Below are positions 9,844-19,030 of a stretch of DNA of 64,000 nt, piece after piece. Under the pieces are notes generated by a model that did no database searches, was not told the DNA's origin, and saw only the letters and a list, made by a program, of their open reading frames with translations. How positions within the stretch are numbered: the stretch's first letter is position 1; every line of letters starts with the position of its first letter. The position numbers were made by a program, and so were the translations under genes. Location: NCBI RefSeq assembly GCF_044502415.1, contig NZ_CP172402.1; one strand, written 5' to 3'. Source of the DNA: Haloimpatiens lingqiaonensis. Its GTDB lineage: Bacteria; Bacillota; Clostridia; Clostridiales; Clostridiaceae.

Positions 9844-10724
9844 ATTTTCGTCCCACCCTTGTTAACATCCTCATTTATATCTCTGTGGTCTATAGCTACA
9901 TTATGACCCTTATCTCTTAATTTTTGGTATATAGCGTTGGCTATGGTTACAGACCTATGTCTTCCACCAGTACATCCAATAGATATGATCAACTGTCTTT
10001 TTCCCTCCTTAATATAATTTGGTATTAAAAAGTTAAGCATATCCTCAAGCTTATCTATAAAATCTGTAGTTTCCTTAAAATCCATAACATAATCCCTTAC
10101 AGAGCTATCATTACCAGAATATTGCTTTAGCTCTGGTATATAGTATGGATTAGGTAAAAACCTTACATCAAATACTAAGTCTGAATCTAAAGGTATTCCA
10201 TATTTAAATCCAAAAGATAAAACATTTATCATTAATTTATTTTCTATTTGATCTTTATCTCCATATATATTTGTTATCTTTTGTCTCAACTCTCTAGTAG
10301 AAAGCTTAGTTGTATCTATAATATGATTAGCCTTTTCTCTTACTTCTTTTAATCTTTCTCTTTCAGAGGCTATACCGGTTAAAATTCTTCCTTCAGGTGC
10401 TAAAGGATGTTTTCTTCTTGATTCCTTATATCTTTTTATTAAAACCTCATCACTAGCTTCTAAAAATAAAATTTCATAATGATATCCTTCAGCTTTAAAA
10501 TAACTTAAACTGCTAAATAAATCATCAAAGAATTTTCCACCTCTGATATCTATTACTAATGCTATTTTATCTATCTTACCTTCTGTTTGAAAACACGCCT
10601 CTGCAAACTTAGGTATTAAAGTAGTTGGTAGATTATCTACACAAAAATATCCCAAATCCTCCAAGCATCTTATAGCTTGTGTTTTTCCTGCTCCAGACAA
10701 TCCTGTAACTATTACAAATTTCAT
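9840..10724 (-). CDS. rapZ: RapZ/YvcJ RNase adapter-type P-loop protein
   Basis: P-loop nucleotide-binding protein. The enterobacterial homologue controls GlmS mRNA decay, while in Bacillus (YvcJ) it hydrolyses GTP and affects competence. It has 294 residues, the standard length. Walker A is GLSGAGKT (residues 8-15) and the C-terminal domain carries the conserved ISIGCTGGRHRSV. AGGAAGGTG precedes the ATG. It is the first gene of rapZ-yvcK-whiA, with 4-nt overlap to yvcK. Given that glmM also lies in this window, a link to amino-sugar metabolism is plausible but inferred. Confidence 0.95.
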   Translation of the reverse strand: MKFVIVTGLSGAGKTQAIRCLEDLGYFCVDNLPTTLIPKFAEACFQTEGKIDKIALVIDIRGGKFFDDLFSSLSYFKAEGYHYEILFLEASDEVLIKRYKESRRKHPLAPEGRILTGIASERERLKEVREKANHIIDTTKLSTRELRQKITNIYGDKDQIENKLMINVLSFGFKYGIPLDSDLVFDVRFLPNPYYIPELKQYSGNDSSVRDYVMDFKETTDFIDKLEDMLNFLIPNYIKEGKRQLIISIGCTGGRHRSVTIANAIYQKLRDKGHNVAIDHRDINEDVNKGGTKI

Positions 10725-10850
10725 ATAAGAGCACCTTCCTATCTTTATTACTATTACAGTTTTATTTTATTATTATAACACAAAATATACTACTGTAACT
10801 ACTGTATTACTTTCCCTGTTCACACACATGGCAAACCAAAATAAAAAAGT

Positions 10851-10880
10851 ACCACTAGAATATTGATGCATTCTAGTGGT
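10851..10880 (-). terminator. Rho-independent terminator after hisC
   Basis: An 11-bp stem (ACCACTAGAAT / ATTCTAGTGGT) with an 8-nt loop, followed on the minus strand by a T-run (ACTTTTTTATTTT). It lies 8 bp past the hisC stop and separates hisC from rapZ. Confidence 0.85.
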
Positions 10881-10888
10881 TTCTTTTA

Positions 10889-11977
10889 CTATTGTAAACT
10901 GTTTTTTAAAGCTTCTATGAATTTTTTATTCTGTTCCATAGTTCCTATAGTAACTCTCATCCAACCTGGCATACCTAATAAGTATCCTGGTCTAATTATT
11001 AAGCCTTGCTTTAATAATTTATCAAATACTTCCTTATCATCAGTCTTAGTGTCAACCATTATAAAGTTAGCATTAGTTTTCTCGTATGGAAGTCCTAGTT
11101 TTTCAAATTCCCCGTAAAGATATTCTTTTCCAGCTTTATTTTCTTCATAAACTTTGTTTAGGAATTCTTGATCCTTAACAGCTGCTGTAGCTGCCCTTTG
11201 AGCAAATAAGTTTACATCAAATGGTCCTATTACCCTATTAAAATATCCTACCAATTCTTCATGAGCTATTCCATATCCACATCTTAATGAAGCTAGTCCA
11301 TATGCCTTTGAAAAAGTTCTCAATACTATCATATTTGGATATTTATTAAAGTAATTTAAGGCATCTGGGAAATCTTTGTCTGTAACATATTCTATATATG
11401 CCTCATCCATTATTATAATAACATGCTCTGGTATTTTATCTAGAATTTTTTCAAACTCTTCCTTAGTAAATATAGTTCCTGTTGGATTGTTTGGATTGCA
11501 GAACCATATTATTTTTGTCTTATCCGTTATGGCTCCCACCATTTTTTCTATATCTAAAGCATTATTCTTCATAGGTATCGATATAGCTTTAGCACCCATT
11601 AATTTAGCCCCTGCTTCATAACGTGGAAAAGTAACTTGTCCCATTATGCATTCATCCCCTGGGTTTAATAGGGTGTTGCATATAATTCTTATTAATGAAT
11701 CTGAACCTGTACCTAGAAATACTTCTTCTGGTTTAACATTTAATTTTGCTGCTATAGCATGTTTTAATTCATAGTTAGATGCATCAGGATACATTTGTGG
11801 TTCTTCTAAGGTCTTTATTATTGCTTCTTTAGCCTTTGGCGAACATCCTAATGGATTTTCATTAGAAGCTAGTTTTATAACTTCTTCTAAACCAAGTTCC
11901 CTTTTCACCTCACTTATAGGTTTACCAGCCTTATACATATTTAAGCTCAGTATTTCTTCTCTTATTTCGTATTTCAT
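10889..11977 (-). CDS. hisC: Histidinol-phosphate aminotransferase
   Basis: PLP-dependent class I/II aminotransferase that converts imidazole acetol-phosphate and glutamate to histidinol phosphate. The PLP lysine is in TFSKAYGLASLR, and the cofactor-ring contact region is FCNPNNPTGT. The frame is open from further upstream (12028), but ATG 11977 follows a GGGGGG Shine-Dalgarno and gives the family-like start MKYEIREEI, 362 residues. It stands alone, away from other his genes. Such isolated copies sometimes act on aromatic or other 2-oxoacids, so the exact substrate is uncertain. A long hairpin lies just upstream. Confidence 0.85.
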   Translation of the reverse strand: MKYEIREEILSLNMYKAGKPISEVKRELGLEEVIKLASNENPLGCSPKAKEAIIKTLEEPQMYPDASNYELKHAIAAKLNVKPEEVFLGTGSDSLIRIICNTLLNPGDECIMGQVTFPRYEAGAKLMGAKAISIPMKNNALDIEKMVGAITDKTKIIWFCNPNNPTGTIFTKEEFEKILDKIPEHVIIIMDEAYIEYVTDKDFPDALNYFNKYPNMIVLRTFSKAYGLASLRCGYGIAHEELVGYFNRVIGPFDVNLFAQRAATAAVKDQEFLNKVYEENKAGKEYLYGEFEKLGLPYEKTNANFIMVDTKTDDKEVFDKLLKQGLIIRPGYLLGMPGWMRVTIGTMEQNKKFIEALKNSLQ

Positions 11978-12023
11978 AACAAACCCCCCATTTATTTTAA
12001 TAAAATTTTGAATTATCAAACTT

Positions 12024-12083
12024 TTCAATATAAAATTAATGGTTATTTACACTTATGTAAATATCCATTAATTTTATATTGAA
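12024..12083. repeat. 60-bp near-perfect palindrome between murB and hisC
   Basis: Two 28-nt arms match at all but one position around a CTTA loop (outer arm start TTCAATATAAAATTAATGG). The hairpin begins 4 bp beyond the murB stop. On the minus strand it is not followed by a clean T-run, so it is an atypical terminator. It may instead protect a 3' end or be a small palindromic element. Confidence 0.8.
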
Positions 12084-12087
12084 CTTA

Positions 12088-13002
12088 TTATTCTTCTCCA
12101 ATTATTCTAACCTCTGGTTGAAGCTCTACACCAAAGTTTTCTTTCACTGTTTTCTGAACCACCTGAATAAGATCTAATATATCCTTAGCAGTAGCTTCTC
12201 CTTTATTTATCACAAAGCCTGCATGCTTTTCTGATACCTGTGCCCCACCTACGGATACACCTTTCAAATTACTTTCTTCAATTAATCTACCAGCAAAATA
12301 TCCCTCAGGTCTTTTAAATGTACTTCCTGCAGAGGGGTATTCTAAAGGTTGCTTTTCCTTTCTTTTAGAAGCTAATTCAGAAATTCTATTCATTATCTTT
12401 TCTTTATCACCCATATGTAATCTAAAAGTAACTTTTAAAACTATATATCCATATTTAAGTATACCACTTTTTCTATAGCCTAGCTCTAATTCTTCCTTAG
12501 AAAACTCTAATATTTCTCCATCTTTATTTAAAACTACTGCACTTTCTATCACTTTGGATATTTCTCCATCATAGGCTCCAGCATTCATTGCTACAGCTCC
12601 GCCAATACTTCCTGGAATTCCACTGCTGAATTCTAGTCCTGTAAGCCCAGCCTTTGCTGCCTTATTACTAACACTACATAGAACTGCTCCACTTTCTGCA
12701 ACTACACGCTCTCCTGTAATCTCAATGTTGTTTAATTTAGAAGTTTTAATTACTACTCCCCTTATTCCACCATCTTTAACAAGAAGATTAGATCCATTTC
12801 CAATTATATAATAAGGTAATTCATGCTCTTTACAAAGCTTTATTATATTAATAATTTCATCACATTTTTTTGGTGTTACTAATATATCACAAGGTCCTCC
12901 TACTTTGAAGGATGTATGATTTTTCATAGGCTCATCTAATAATATATCTTCTGGTTCTAATATAGATTTTATTAAAAAGCTAAAATCTTTGTATTCATTC
13001 AT
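12088..13002 (-). CDS. murB: UDP-N-acetylenolpyruvoylglucosamine reductase
   Basis: FAD enzyme that uses NADPH to reduce UDP-GlcNAc-enolpyruvate to UDP-MurNAc, the second committed step of peptidoglycan precursor synthesis. It has 304 residues. The FAD-binding segments are YYIIGNGSNLLV (about 64-75) and GLEFSSGIPGSIGGAVAMNAGAY split across residues 121-145. The catalytic serine region is PLEYPSAGSTFKRP, and a C-terminal glutamate region PEVRIIG follows. This is the type II (YxxxL-loop-less) Firmicute form. AAGGAGAT precedes the ATG. It follows a PHP-domain gene with a 59-bp gap. Confidence 0.97.
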   Translation of the reverse strand: MNEYKDFSFLIKSILEPEDILLDEPMKNHTSFKVGGPCDILVTPKKCDEIINIIKLCKEHELPYYIIGNGSNLLVKDGGIRGVVIKTSKLNNIEITGERVVAESGAVLCSVSNKAAKAGLTGLEFSSGIPGSIGGAVAMNAGAYDGEISKVIESAVVLNKDGEILEFSKEELELGYRKSGILKYGYIVLKVTFRLHMGDKEKIMNRISELASKRKEKQPLEYPSAGSTFKRPEGYFAGRLIEESNLKGVSVGGAQVSEKHAGFVINKGEATAKDILDLIQVVQKTVKENFGVELQPEVRIIGEE

Positions 13003-13061
13003 ATTATATCTCCTTTTAGCATTTTATATTGATACATATAGTATAATTTATATAATATGCG

Positions 13062-13796
13062 TTAATCAATAACTATGTCAATAGCTTTTCCCTTTTGCTT
13101 TAAATAATCTAACAAATCCTTTTGCTTTCTATTTATAATCAATTCCTCTGGCATTCCCACTGATTCCAATATTAACTCTGCTTCTTTAAAATCACCTATG
13201 GCTGTGGCAAAATGTGCATCACTATTTATTATTATTCTTGTACCATACTTTTTACAAAGTGCAGCTATTTTTGAACAAGTATCCTTACTTCCTATCCTTG
13301 AACTTACAAAGGAGCTATTATTTATTTCTAATAATATATTTTTCTCCTTAGCTTTTTTTACTATTTCCTCTTCATAAATAGGAAAGGACGGGTTACCTGG
13401 GTGCCCAATTATATCTACATAGGGATTATCCATAACTTTTATCACCGCATTAGTATTTTCCTCTATACTACCTGGTTCTATACACACATCGTGTAAGCTG
13501 GCTATTACAAAGTCTAAATTCTTCAATATTCTCTCAGGTATATCTAAATTTCCTTCAAAATCAATTATATTGGCTTCGCAGCCTCTTAATATTTTTACCC
13601 CTTGCATTTCCCTAGGTATTACCTTTAAATTTGCAAAATAAAATATATGAGGGCCTCCTGGCATTTTAGGACCATGTTCTGCAGAACCAAGTATTTTCAA
13701 CCCTTTTTTACTAGCTTCATTTATATTTTCTAATAATGTACTATATGCATGACCACTTACAATTGTATGGGTATGAAGATCTGATATATACTTCAT
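13062..13796 (-). CDS. PHP-domain phosphoesterase, YcdX family
   Basis: Predicted metal-dependent phosphatase of the polymerase/histidinol-phosphatase (PHP) superfamily. Metal ligands are visible as DLHTHTIVSGHAYST near the N terminus, AEHGPKMPG, ASLHD, GHPGNP and NSDAHF, all typical of the trinuclear YcdX group. The physiological substrate of this family is not established. The frame opens at GTG 13805, but ATG 13796 lies 6 nt after AGGAAGTG and is preferred, giving 244 residues. The start region overlaps the uvrC stop. Despite the nearby hisC, nothing here identifies it as histidinol phosphatase. Confidence 0.8.
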   Translation of the reverse strand: MKYISDLHTHTIVSGHAYSTLLENINEASKKGLKILGSAEHGPKMPGGPHIFYFANLKVIPREMQGVKILRGCEANIIDFEGNLDIPERILKNLDFVIASLHDVCIEPGSIEENTNAVIKVMDNPYVDIIGHPGNPSFPIYEEEIVKKAKEKNILLEINNSSFVSSRIGSKDTCSKIAALCKKYGTRIIINSDAHFATAIGDFKEAELILESVGMPEELIINRKQKDLLDYLKQKGKAIDIVID

Positions 13797-13797
13797 A

Positions 13798-15684
13798 TTA
13801 TACACTTCCTTTGCTTTTTTTAAAGTATTCCAGTATGCTATCTGCTACCTGAGAATTTATAGATGGTGTGCTAATAAGCTCTTCATAGGATGCTTTCTTA
13901 ATGTTTTCTACGCTTCCAAACTTCTTTAAAAGTTCCTTTCTCCTAGTTGACCCTACTAGCGGTATGTCTTCTAGCACAGAATGTAATACTCTTTTTTCTC
14001 TTAAACTTCTATGATAAGTAATGGCAAATCTATGAACTTCATCCTGTATTCTAGTTATGAGTTTCATAACACTAGAATCTCTTTTTAAAATTATCTCCTC
14101 TTCCCTGAATATTAAACCTCTTGTACGATGTTTATCATCTTTAACCATTCCACATACAGGAATTTTCAAATTAAATTCCCTCAAAACTTCATAGGCTACA
14201 TTTACCTGTCCTATGCCGCCATCCATTAGTATTAAATCTGGAAAAACACAAAATTTTCCTACACTATACTCTAAATTTTTTTCTTTTATGTGTTCTATTT
14301 CTTTAAATCCATGAGAAAACCTTCTTGAAAGAATTTCTCTCATACTGTCATAGTCATTAGGTCCTACTACTTCTTTTATTTTAAATCTTCTATAATCACT
14401 AGATTTAGGCTTTCCATTTTCAAAAACCACCATACTTCCTACGGAATCCACCCCCTGAATATTTGATATATCATAGGCCTCTATTCTTTCTGGGGTTCTT
14501 TCTAAATGGAGAATTTCTGTAAGTTCCTCTAAGGTTTTATTATTCATCTCTTTATCCATTATGTATTTCAGCTTAAAGCCTTCTAGTGTTATTTTAGCAT
14601 TTTTCATAACCATTTGCATTAATTGGTATCTTTTACCTTTGGATGGGGTTTTTATTTCTACCTTTCCTTGTTTTTTTAATGAAAGCCATTCTTCCAAAAG
14701 CTCTCTTTCCTCTATGTCCGGTACTAAAATATTTTTAGGTATAAAGGCTGTTCCACCATAAAATTCTTTTATAAAGGTGCTTATTATATTTCCTTGGCTG
14801 CTTCCTGAGGTTTCCTCAAATATAAAGTGTTCCCTTCCTATAATCTTACCATTTCTTAAAAAGAAAACCTGAACACAAGTATCCTTTTCATCCATGTAAA
14901 GATTTATGTAATCTTCATTTTCAAAATTTCCAAATATTATCTTTTGTTTTTCAGAAACCTTGTTTACTGCTTCTAATTTATCCCTTAAGGAAGCTGCCTT
15001 TTCAAACTCTAAATTTTCAGCAGCTTTCATCATTTCATTTTGCAATTGATTCTTTAAAGTTTTATCTTTTCCCAGTAATAATTCTATTACATCGTCAACT
15101 ATTTTTCCATATTGATCTTTAGAAATATATGCTGCACAGGGTGCTTTACAAATACCTATATGATAATTCAAACAAGGCCTTATATTAGATTTAAATTCTA
15201 CGTCCTCACTTTTTATTATTTTTTTACAAGTTCTAAGGGGAAATATTTTTTTTATTAATAAAGTTATCTCTTTTACCACGGAATACTCAGGATAAGGTCC
15301 AAAATACTTTGCCCCATCTTTAACTTTATTTCTAGCTATAATTACCCTTGGAAAATCCTCATTTAAAGTTACCTTTATAAAGGGATATCCCTTGTCATCC
15401 TTTAACAATATGTTATATTTAGGTTTATATTTTTTTATTAAATTACATTCTAATATCAACGCTTCCATTTCAGAGTCAGTAATAATATACTCAAATTCGC
15501 TTATGTGTTTCACCATTTGTTTAACCTTTTCAGGATGATTTTTAGAACTCTGAAAATATTGTCTCACTCTATTTTTTAAAATTTTTGCTTTTCCCACATA
15601 TATAACTGTACCTACAGAATTTTTCATTATATATACTCCAGGTTTTTCTGGAAGCATCTTCAAATGGTATTTAAAATCAAACAT
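13798..15684 (-). CDS. uvrC: Excinuclease ABC subunit C
   Basis: Makes the dual incisions of nucleotide excision repair in complex with UvrB. Domain order: GIY-YIG nuclease (PGVYIMKNSVGTVIYVGKA, early residues), a Cys-containing region (CLNYHIGICKAPC), a UVR motif for UvrB contact (LEFEKAASLRDKL), an RNase H-like 5'-incision nuclease (ISNIQG...LILMDGGIGQ) and a C-terminal helix-hairpin-helix (LLKKFGSVENIKKAS). A TTG at 15696 extends the frame, but ATG 15684 follows GGAGG and is preferred (628 residues). uvrA and uvrB lie about 4 kb away; no LexA box was seen here. Confidence 0.96.
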   Translation of the reverse strand: MFDFKYHLKMLPEKPGVYIMKNSVGTVIYVGKAKILKNRVRQYFQSSKNHPEKVKQMVKHISEFEYIITDSEMEALILECNLIKKYKPKYNILLKDDKGYPFIKVTLNEDFPRVIIARNKVKDGAKYFGPYPEYSVVKEITLLIKKIFPLRTCKKIIKSEDVEFKSNIRPCLNYHIGICKAPCAAYISKDQYGKIVDDVIELLLGKDKTLKNQLQNEMMKAAENLEFEKAASLRDKLEAVNKVSEKQKIIFGNFENEDYINLYMDEKDTCVQVFFLRNGKIIGREHFIFEETSGSSQGNIISTFIKEFYGGTAFIPKNILVPDIEERELLEEWLSLKKQGKVEIKTPSKGKRYQLMQMVMKNAKITLEGFKLKYIMDKEMNNKTLEELTEILHLERTPERIEAYDISNIQGVDSVGSMVVFENGKPKSSDYRRFKIKEVVGPNDYDSMREILSRRFSHGFKEIEHIKEKNLEYSVGKFCVFPDLILMDGGIGQVNVAYEVLREFNLKIPVCGMVKDDKHRTRGLIFREEEIILKRDSSVMKLITRIQDEVHRFAITYHRSLREKRVLHSVLEDIPLVGSTRRKELLKKFGSVENIKKASYEELISTPSINSQVADSILEYFKKSKGSV

Positions 15685-15747
15685 AACTTCCTCCAAAGCA
15701 ACAGTAAATTTTATTTTAAATAGCTCATAAAAATAATATGCAACTTT

Positions 15748-16353
15748 CTAGAATAGTATAAAAGGAAGCCTATATATTACATACATAAGTCCCACCATCA
15801 TTATTATTTCCTCTACTATTATTCCTACCTTTGAACCAGTAGAAAAATTTACCGGAGTTTTATATTTCTTATTTTTAAAGGGATAAAAAATGGGAACTCC
15901 TCTTTTTGTAAACATATCACATATCAAATGCATACCATATCCTATTAAAAAATAATATGTAATTTGATGTATTCCATACATTTTTCCTAAATAAGAAGCT
16001 ATTAAGGTAAATAACACCATACCTACTATACTGTGGGTTATTCCCTCTCTATGTGAAGAAAAACCTATCATTATCAGTATAAATCCTAATACCTTGACTA
16101 TAGGCTTATTAAAGCAAAAATGATCTAATAAGAGAGTAATTAAACCCATACCTACATAAACAGCAACCTTTGTAGCCTTGTTTTTAAAAGGCAGGATATA
16201 CTTATTTAGTATACCCTTAGGATGATCTGCATCCGGCAATAGTGAAGCTATTCCCACTACTACTATGCCTATATAACTAAACTTGCCAGGTAACTTATCA
16301 CATAAACCTATATAAGTTACTATTCCTATGCCAGCATGAGTTTTTCCAGTCAT
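15748..16353 (-). CDS. YdjM-like (DUF457) membrane protein
   Basis: Predicted integral membrane protein of the metal-dependent-hydrolase-like YdjM/DUF457 family, 201 residues with about five hydrophobic helices. Family signature histidine motifs are present: MTGKTHAGIG at the N terminus, LLPDADHPKG near residue 38, FSSHREGITHS near 98 and the later HLICDMF. The biochemical role is not established. In E. coli the homologue is SOS-induced, but no LexA box is evident here. TAGGAGGATAG precedes the ATG. It sits between the PBP gene and uvrC on the same strand. Confidence 0.8.
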   Translation of the reverse strand: MTGKTHAGIGIVTYIGLCDKLPGKFSYIGIVVVGIASLLPDADHPKGILNKYILPFKNKATKVAVYVGMGLITLLLDHFCFNKPIVKVLGFILIMIGFSSHREGITHSIVGMVLFTLIASYLGKMYGIHQITYYFLIGYGMHLICDMFTKRGVPIFYPFKNKKYKTPVNFSTGSKVGIIVEEIIMMVGLMYVIYRLPFILF

Positions 16354-16380
16354 GTACTATCCTCCTATAACTTAATAAAA

Positions 16381-17808
16381 TTACTTATTCACAGCTTCAT
16401 TTATTACCCCTGTAGCTACTCTAGTGGCAATTCCTCCTCCAGTTCCTCCATTTTCCACAATTACAGCTATGGCAATTTGGGGGTTTTGGTATGGAGCAAA
16501 TCCTATGAACCAAGAATGAGGTGTAGAATTCTCTGAACCATCATCCTTATGATCTGCTGTTCCTGTTTTTCCACATATAGCTACCTTTGAATTTTTAGCT
16601 GCCCTTGCAGTACCTTGTTGTACTGTTTTTCTCATAAATTCTTCTATTGTATCAGCATTTTCTTTGCTGGTAATTTGTCCAATACTCTCTGCGGAAATAT
16701 TCTTGATGGTTTTATTATTAGAATTAGTTATTTTGTTCACTATTTTAGGCTTCATCATTACCCCGTCATTGGCTATAGTTGAAGCTACAAGCGCCATTTG
16801 CATAGGCGTAGCTAACACACCACTTTGACCTATAGCACTTTGAGCTATATTTCCCTTTTCGTAGTTTTTATATTTTGGAAATTTACTATTATCTATAGTA
16901 ACTCCTATAGAAGGTATATTTTTATTAAAAAAGAATTTTTCTGCTGTTTCCCTGAGTTTATCATTGCCAAGTTCCATACCTAATGTTCCAAAATACACAT
17001 TACTTGAGTGCACAAAAGCCTGTTGAAAATCTATATTTCCAAGTACTTCTCCATTATAGTTTGATAACTTTTCTTTGCTATTAAACATTATTTTACCCTT
17101 ATCTTGAATCCTCTTGTTCATTATTCCATCTATATTTTCCAACGCGCTTACAGATGTAAGTGTTTTAAACACTGAGCCTGGAGGATACATTCCTGAAACA
17201 GCCCTATTTATAAGGGGAAAGTTTCCATCTGTACTTATTTTTTTCCAATTCACCTCCGATAATCCATTGGGGTTAAAGCCTGGTTTAGAAACCATGGCTA
17301 ATATTTCTCCAGTCTTAGGATTCAATGCCACTACTGCACCCTTGTTGTCACCTAATAAGTCATATGCCTTCTTTTGGATATTATAATCTAAAGAAGTTAT
17401 TAAATTATATCCTTTTTTTTCTGCTTCTTTGCTTTTAAAATTAAATACACTGTATATATCTATACTATCTAATGCCATTAATTCTTTATCATATCTTTTT
17501 TCCATACCTGTTAATCCGTACTTTTCATCTTCATATCCTAAGGCATGAACAAATAAATCATTATATAAATATTTTCTAGTTTGCTTATCTCCATTTTTAG
17601 AGCTTTCTGCAAGGGATTTCATATTTTTATCATATATAGTTCCCCTTAATATAGCATTTCTCTTAGCCCACAATCTTCTATTATCTGCTCTAGTTACCAA
17701 TTTAGGTCCTAAAAATATTTCAAAATATGTTATATAAACCACTAAACCTAAAAAAAGCAATAGAAAAATTATCATTACCTTTTTAATATTTTGTGAAATA
17801 TCCTTCAT
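16381..17808 (-). CDS. Class B penicillin-binding protein (transpeptidase)
   Basis: Peptidoglycan DD-transpeptidase anchored by one N-terminal membrane helix (about 10-30). The catalytic triad motifs are intact: PPGSVFKTLTS (SxxK serine), HSSNVYFG (SxN) and CGKTGTADH (KTG). At 475 residues it is short for a class B PBP. It lacks PASTA repeats and has a reduced N-terminal dimerisation module, like actinobacterial PbpA. It lies 2 bp downstream of the FtsW/RodA-family gene. SEDS polymerases and class B PBPs form cognate pairs, so these two are inferred to work together, with the FHA protein at the head of the operon. Confidence 0.92.
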   Translation of the reverse strand: MKDISQNIKKVMIIFLLLFLGLVVYITYFEIFLGPKLVTRADNRRLWAKRNAILRGTIYDKNMKSLAESSKNGDKQTRKYLYNDLFVHALGYEDEKYGLTGMEKRYDKELMALDSIDIYSVFNFKSKEAEKKGYNLITSLDYNIQKKAYDLLGDNKGAVVALNPKTGEILAMVSKPGFNPNGLSEVNWKKISTDGNFPLINRAVSGMYPPGSVFKTLTSVSALENIDGIMNKRIQDKGKIMFNSKEKLSNYNGEVLGNIDFQQAFVHSSNVYFGTLGMELGNDKLRETAEKFFFNKNIPSIGVTIDNSKFPKYKNYEKGNIAQSAIGQSGVLATPMQMALVASTIANDGVMMKPKIVNKITNSNNKTIKNISAESIGQITSKENADTIEEFMRKTVQQGTARAAKNSKVAICGKTGTADHKDDGSENSTPHSWFIGFAPYQNPQIAIAVIVENGGTGGGIATRVATGVINEAVNK

Positions 17809-17810
17809 TT

Positions 17811-19013
17811 TTACACTCCCTCTTCAGAAATCTTTTGTAATATACCCAAGGAGAAAAATGTTATTATCATTGAACTTCCCCCATAGCTAACAAGGGGTAG
17901 TGTTATTCCAGTAAGAGGTATGATGCTCATAACACCACCTATTATTACTAGAACCTGAGAAGCTATGGTTGCACTGTACCCTACTGCTAGTAACCTGGAA
18001 AAATTATTATTAGCTCTTAAAGCAGCCCTGCTACATCTATAAAACAATATAAAATACAATATGATAATTGCTATGCCTGTGAGTAAACCAAGTTCTTCAC
18101 ATATGGCAGCAAATATAAAGTCCGTTTGATTTATTGGCACAAAATTAGGATATCCTAATCCCAATCCTGATCCAAATAATCCTCCACTGGCTATAGCTAT
18201 TAAAGATTGTACTATCTGCATGGATTCATTAGATGCATATTTTAAAGGATCTTTCCATATCATTATTCTAAGTCTTACGTGGCCAAAAAGCTTATAACTT
18301 ATAAATCCACCTATTATGAATAATCCTATGCAGGTAGCTACATACTTAAATTTAGAAGTAGCTATATAAAGCATAGTAACTGAAATTCCAAAAAATATTA
18401 GTGCAGATCCTAAATCCTTCTGAAGAACCATAAATCCTAGTGAAATCATAACCACTATGGCTGGTTCTATAAGATTTTTGAAGCTTTCGTATTCTTTTAA
18501 TGCAGAAGCTAAGTATGCAACTAAAAATAATTTCCCGAATTCCGATGGCTGAAATTTAACACCAAATACAGTAATCCAGTTTTTTGAACCAAATTGTTCT
18601 GGTGCAAACAAAGTTCCTAAAGACATGACTACTACAGTGACAACTAGATATAAATATCTTAAATTTTTAAATCTTTCTAAGTCAGGTAAAAGCACTACTA
18701 TAAATATAAAACCTGCTACTCCCATAGAAAACCATATTAACTGTTTTATAGCCACTGTATTGTCTAATCTATATAAAACCCCTATGCCTATAATAGATAA
18801 TATGCTGCTTATAATAAGTATAAATTTATCTCCATCAGGAAAAAATCTTCTTATAATAAAATGTGAGTAGCCTATAAGTATAATTATAAGTACTGCCATT
18901 ATTATTGCACCCTTATCAAAGGTTTTTTTTATTAAAAACAAATCTAAAAAAATTATACAACATAGTAAATAAGTATATCTTAAAAGCTTTTTTTCATCGG
19001 CTAAATAATTCAT
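17811..19013 (-). CDS. SEDS peptidoglycan polymerase, FtsW/RodA/SpoVE family
   Basis: Multi-spanning lipid II polymerase, 400 residues with about ten membrane helices. Family landmarks include WITVFGVKFQPSEFGK, with the periplasmic/lipid-contact proline-serine-glutamate, GLGLGYPNFVPINQTDFIFA and the C-terminal LPLVSYGGSS. GGGGGC precedes the ATG. The operon FHA-SEDS-PBP resembles the actinobacterial fhaB-rodA-pbpA order rather than the dcw ftsW location, so it may be an elongation or sporulation polymerase rather than the divisome one. The paralogue cannot be assigned from the sequence alone. Confidence 0.92.
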   Translation of the reverse strand: MNYLADEKKLLRYTYLLCCIIFLDLFLIKKTFDKGAIIMAVLIIILIGYSHFIIRRFFPDGDKFILIISSILSIIGIGVLYRLDNTVAIKQLIWFSMGVAGFIFIVVLLPDLERFKNLRYLYLVVTVVVMSLGTLFAPEQFGSKNWITVFGVKFQPSEFGKLFLVAYLASALKEYESFKNLIEPAIVVMISLGFMVLQKDLGSALIFFGISVTMLYIATSKFKYVATCIGLFIIGGFISYKLFGHVRLRIMIWKDPLKYASNESMQIVQSLIAIASGGLFGSGLGLGYPNFVPINQTDFIFAAICEELGLLTGIAIIILYFILFYRCSRAALRANNNFSRLLAVGYSATIASQVLVIIGGVMSIIPLTGITLPLVSYGGSSMIITFFSLGILQKISEEGV

Positions 19014-19030
19014 GGAGAATGCCCCCTATA

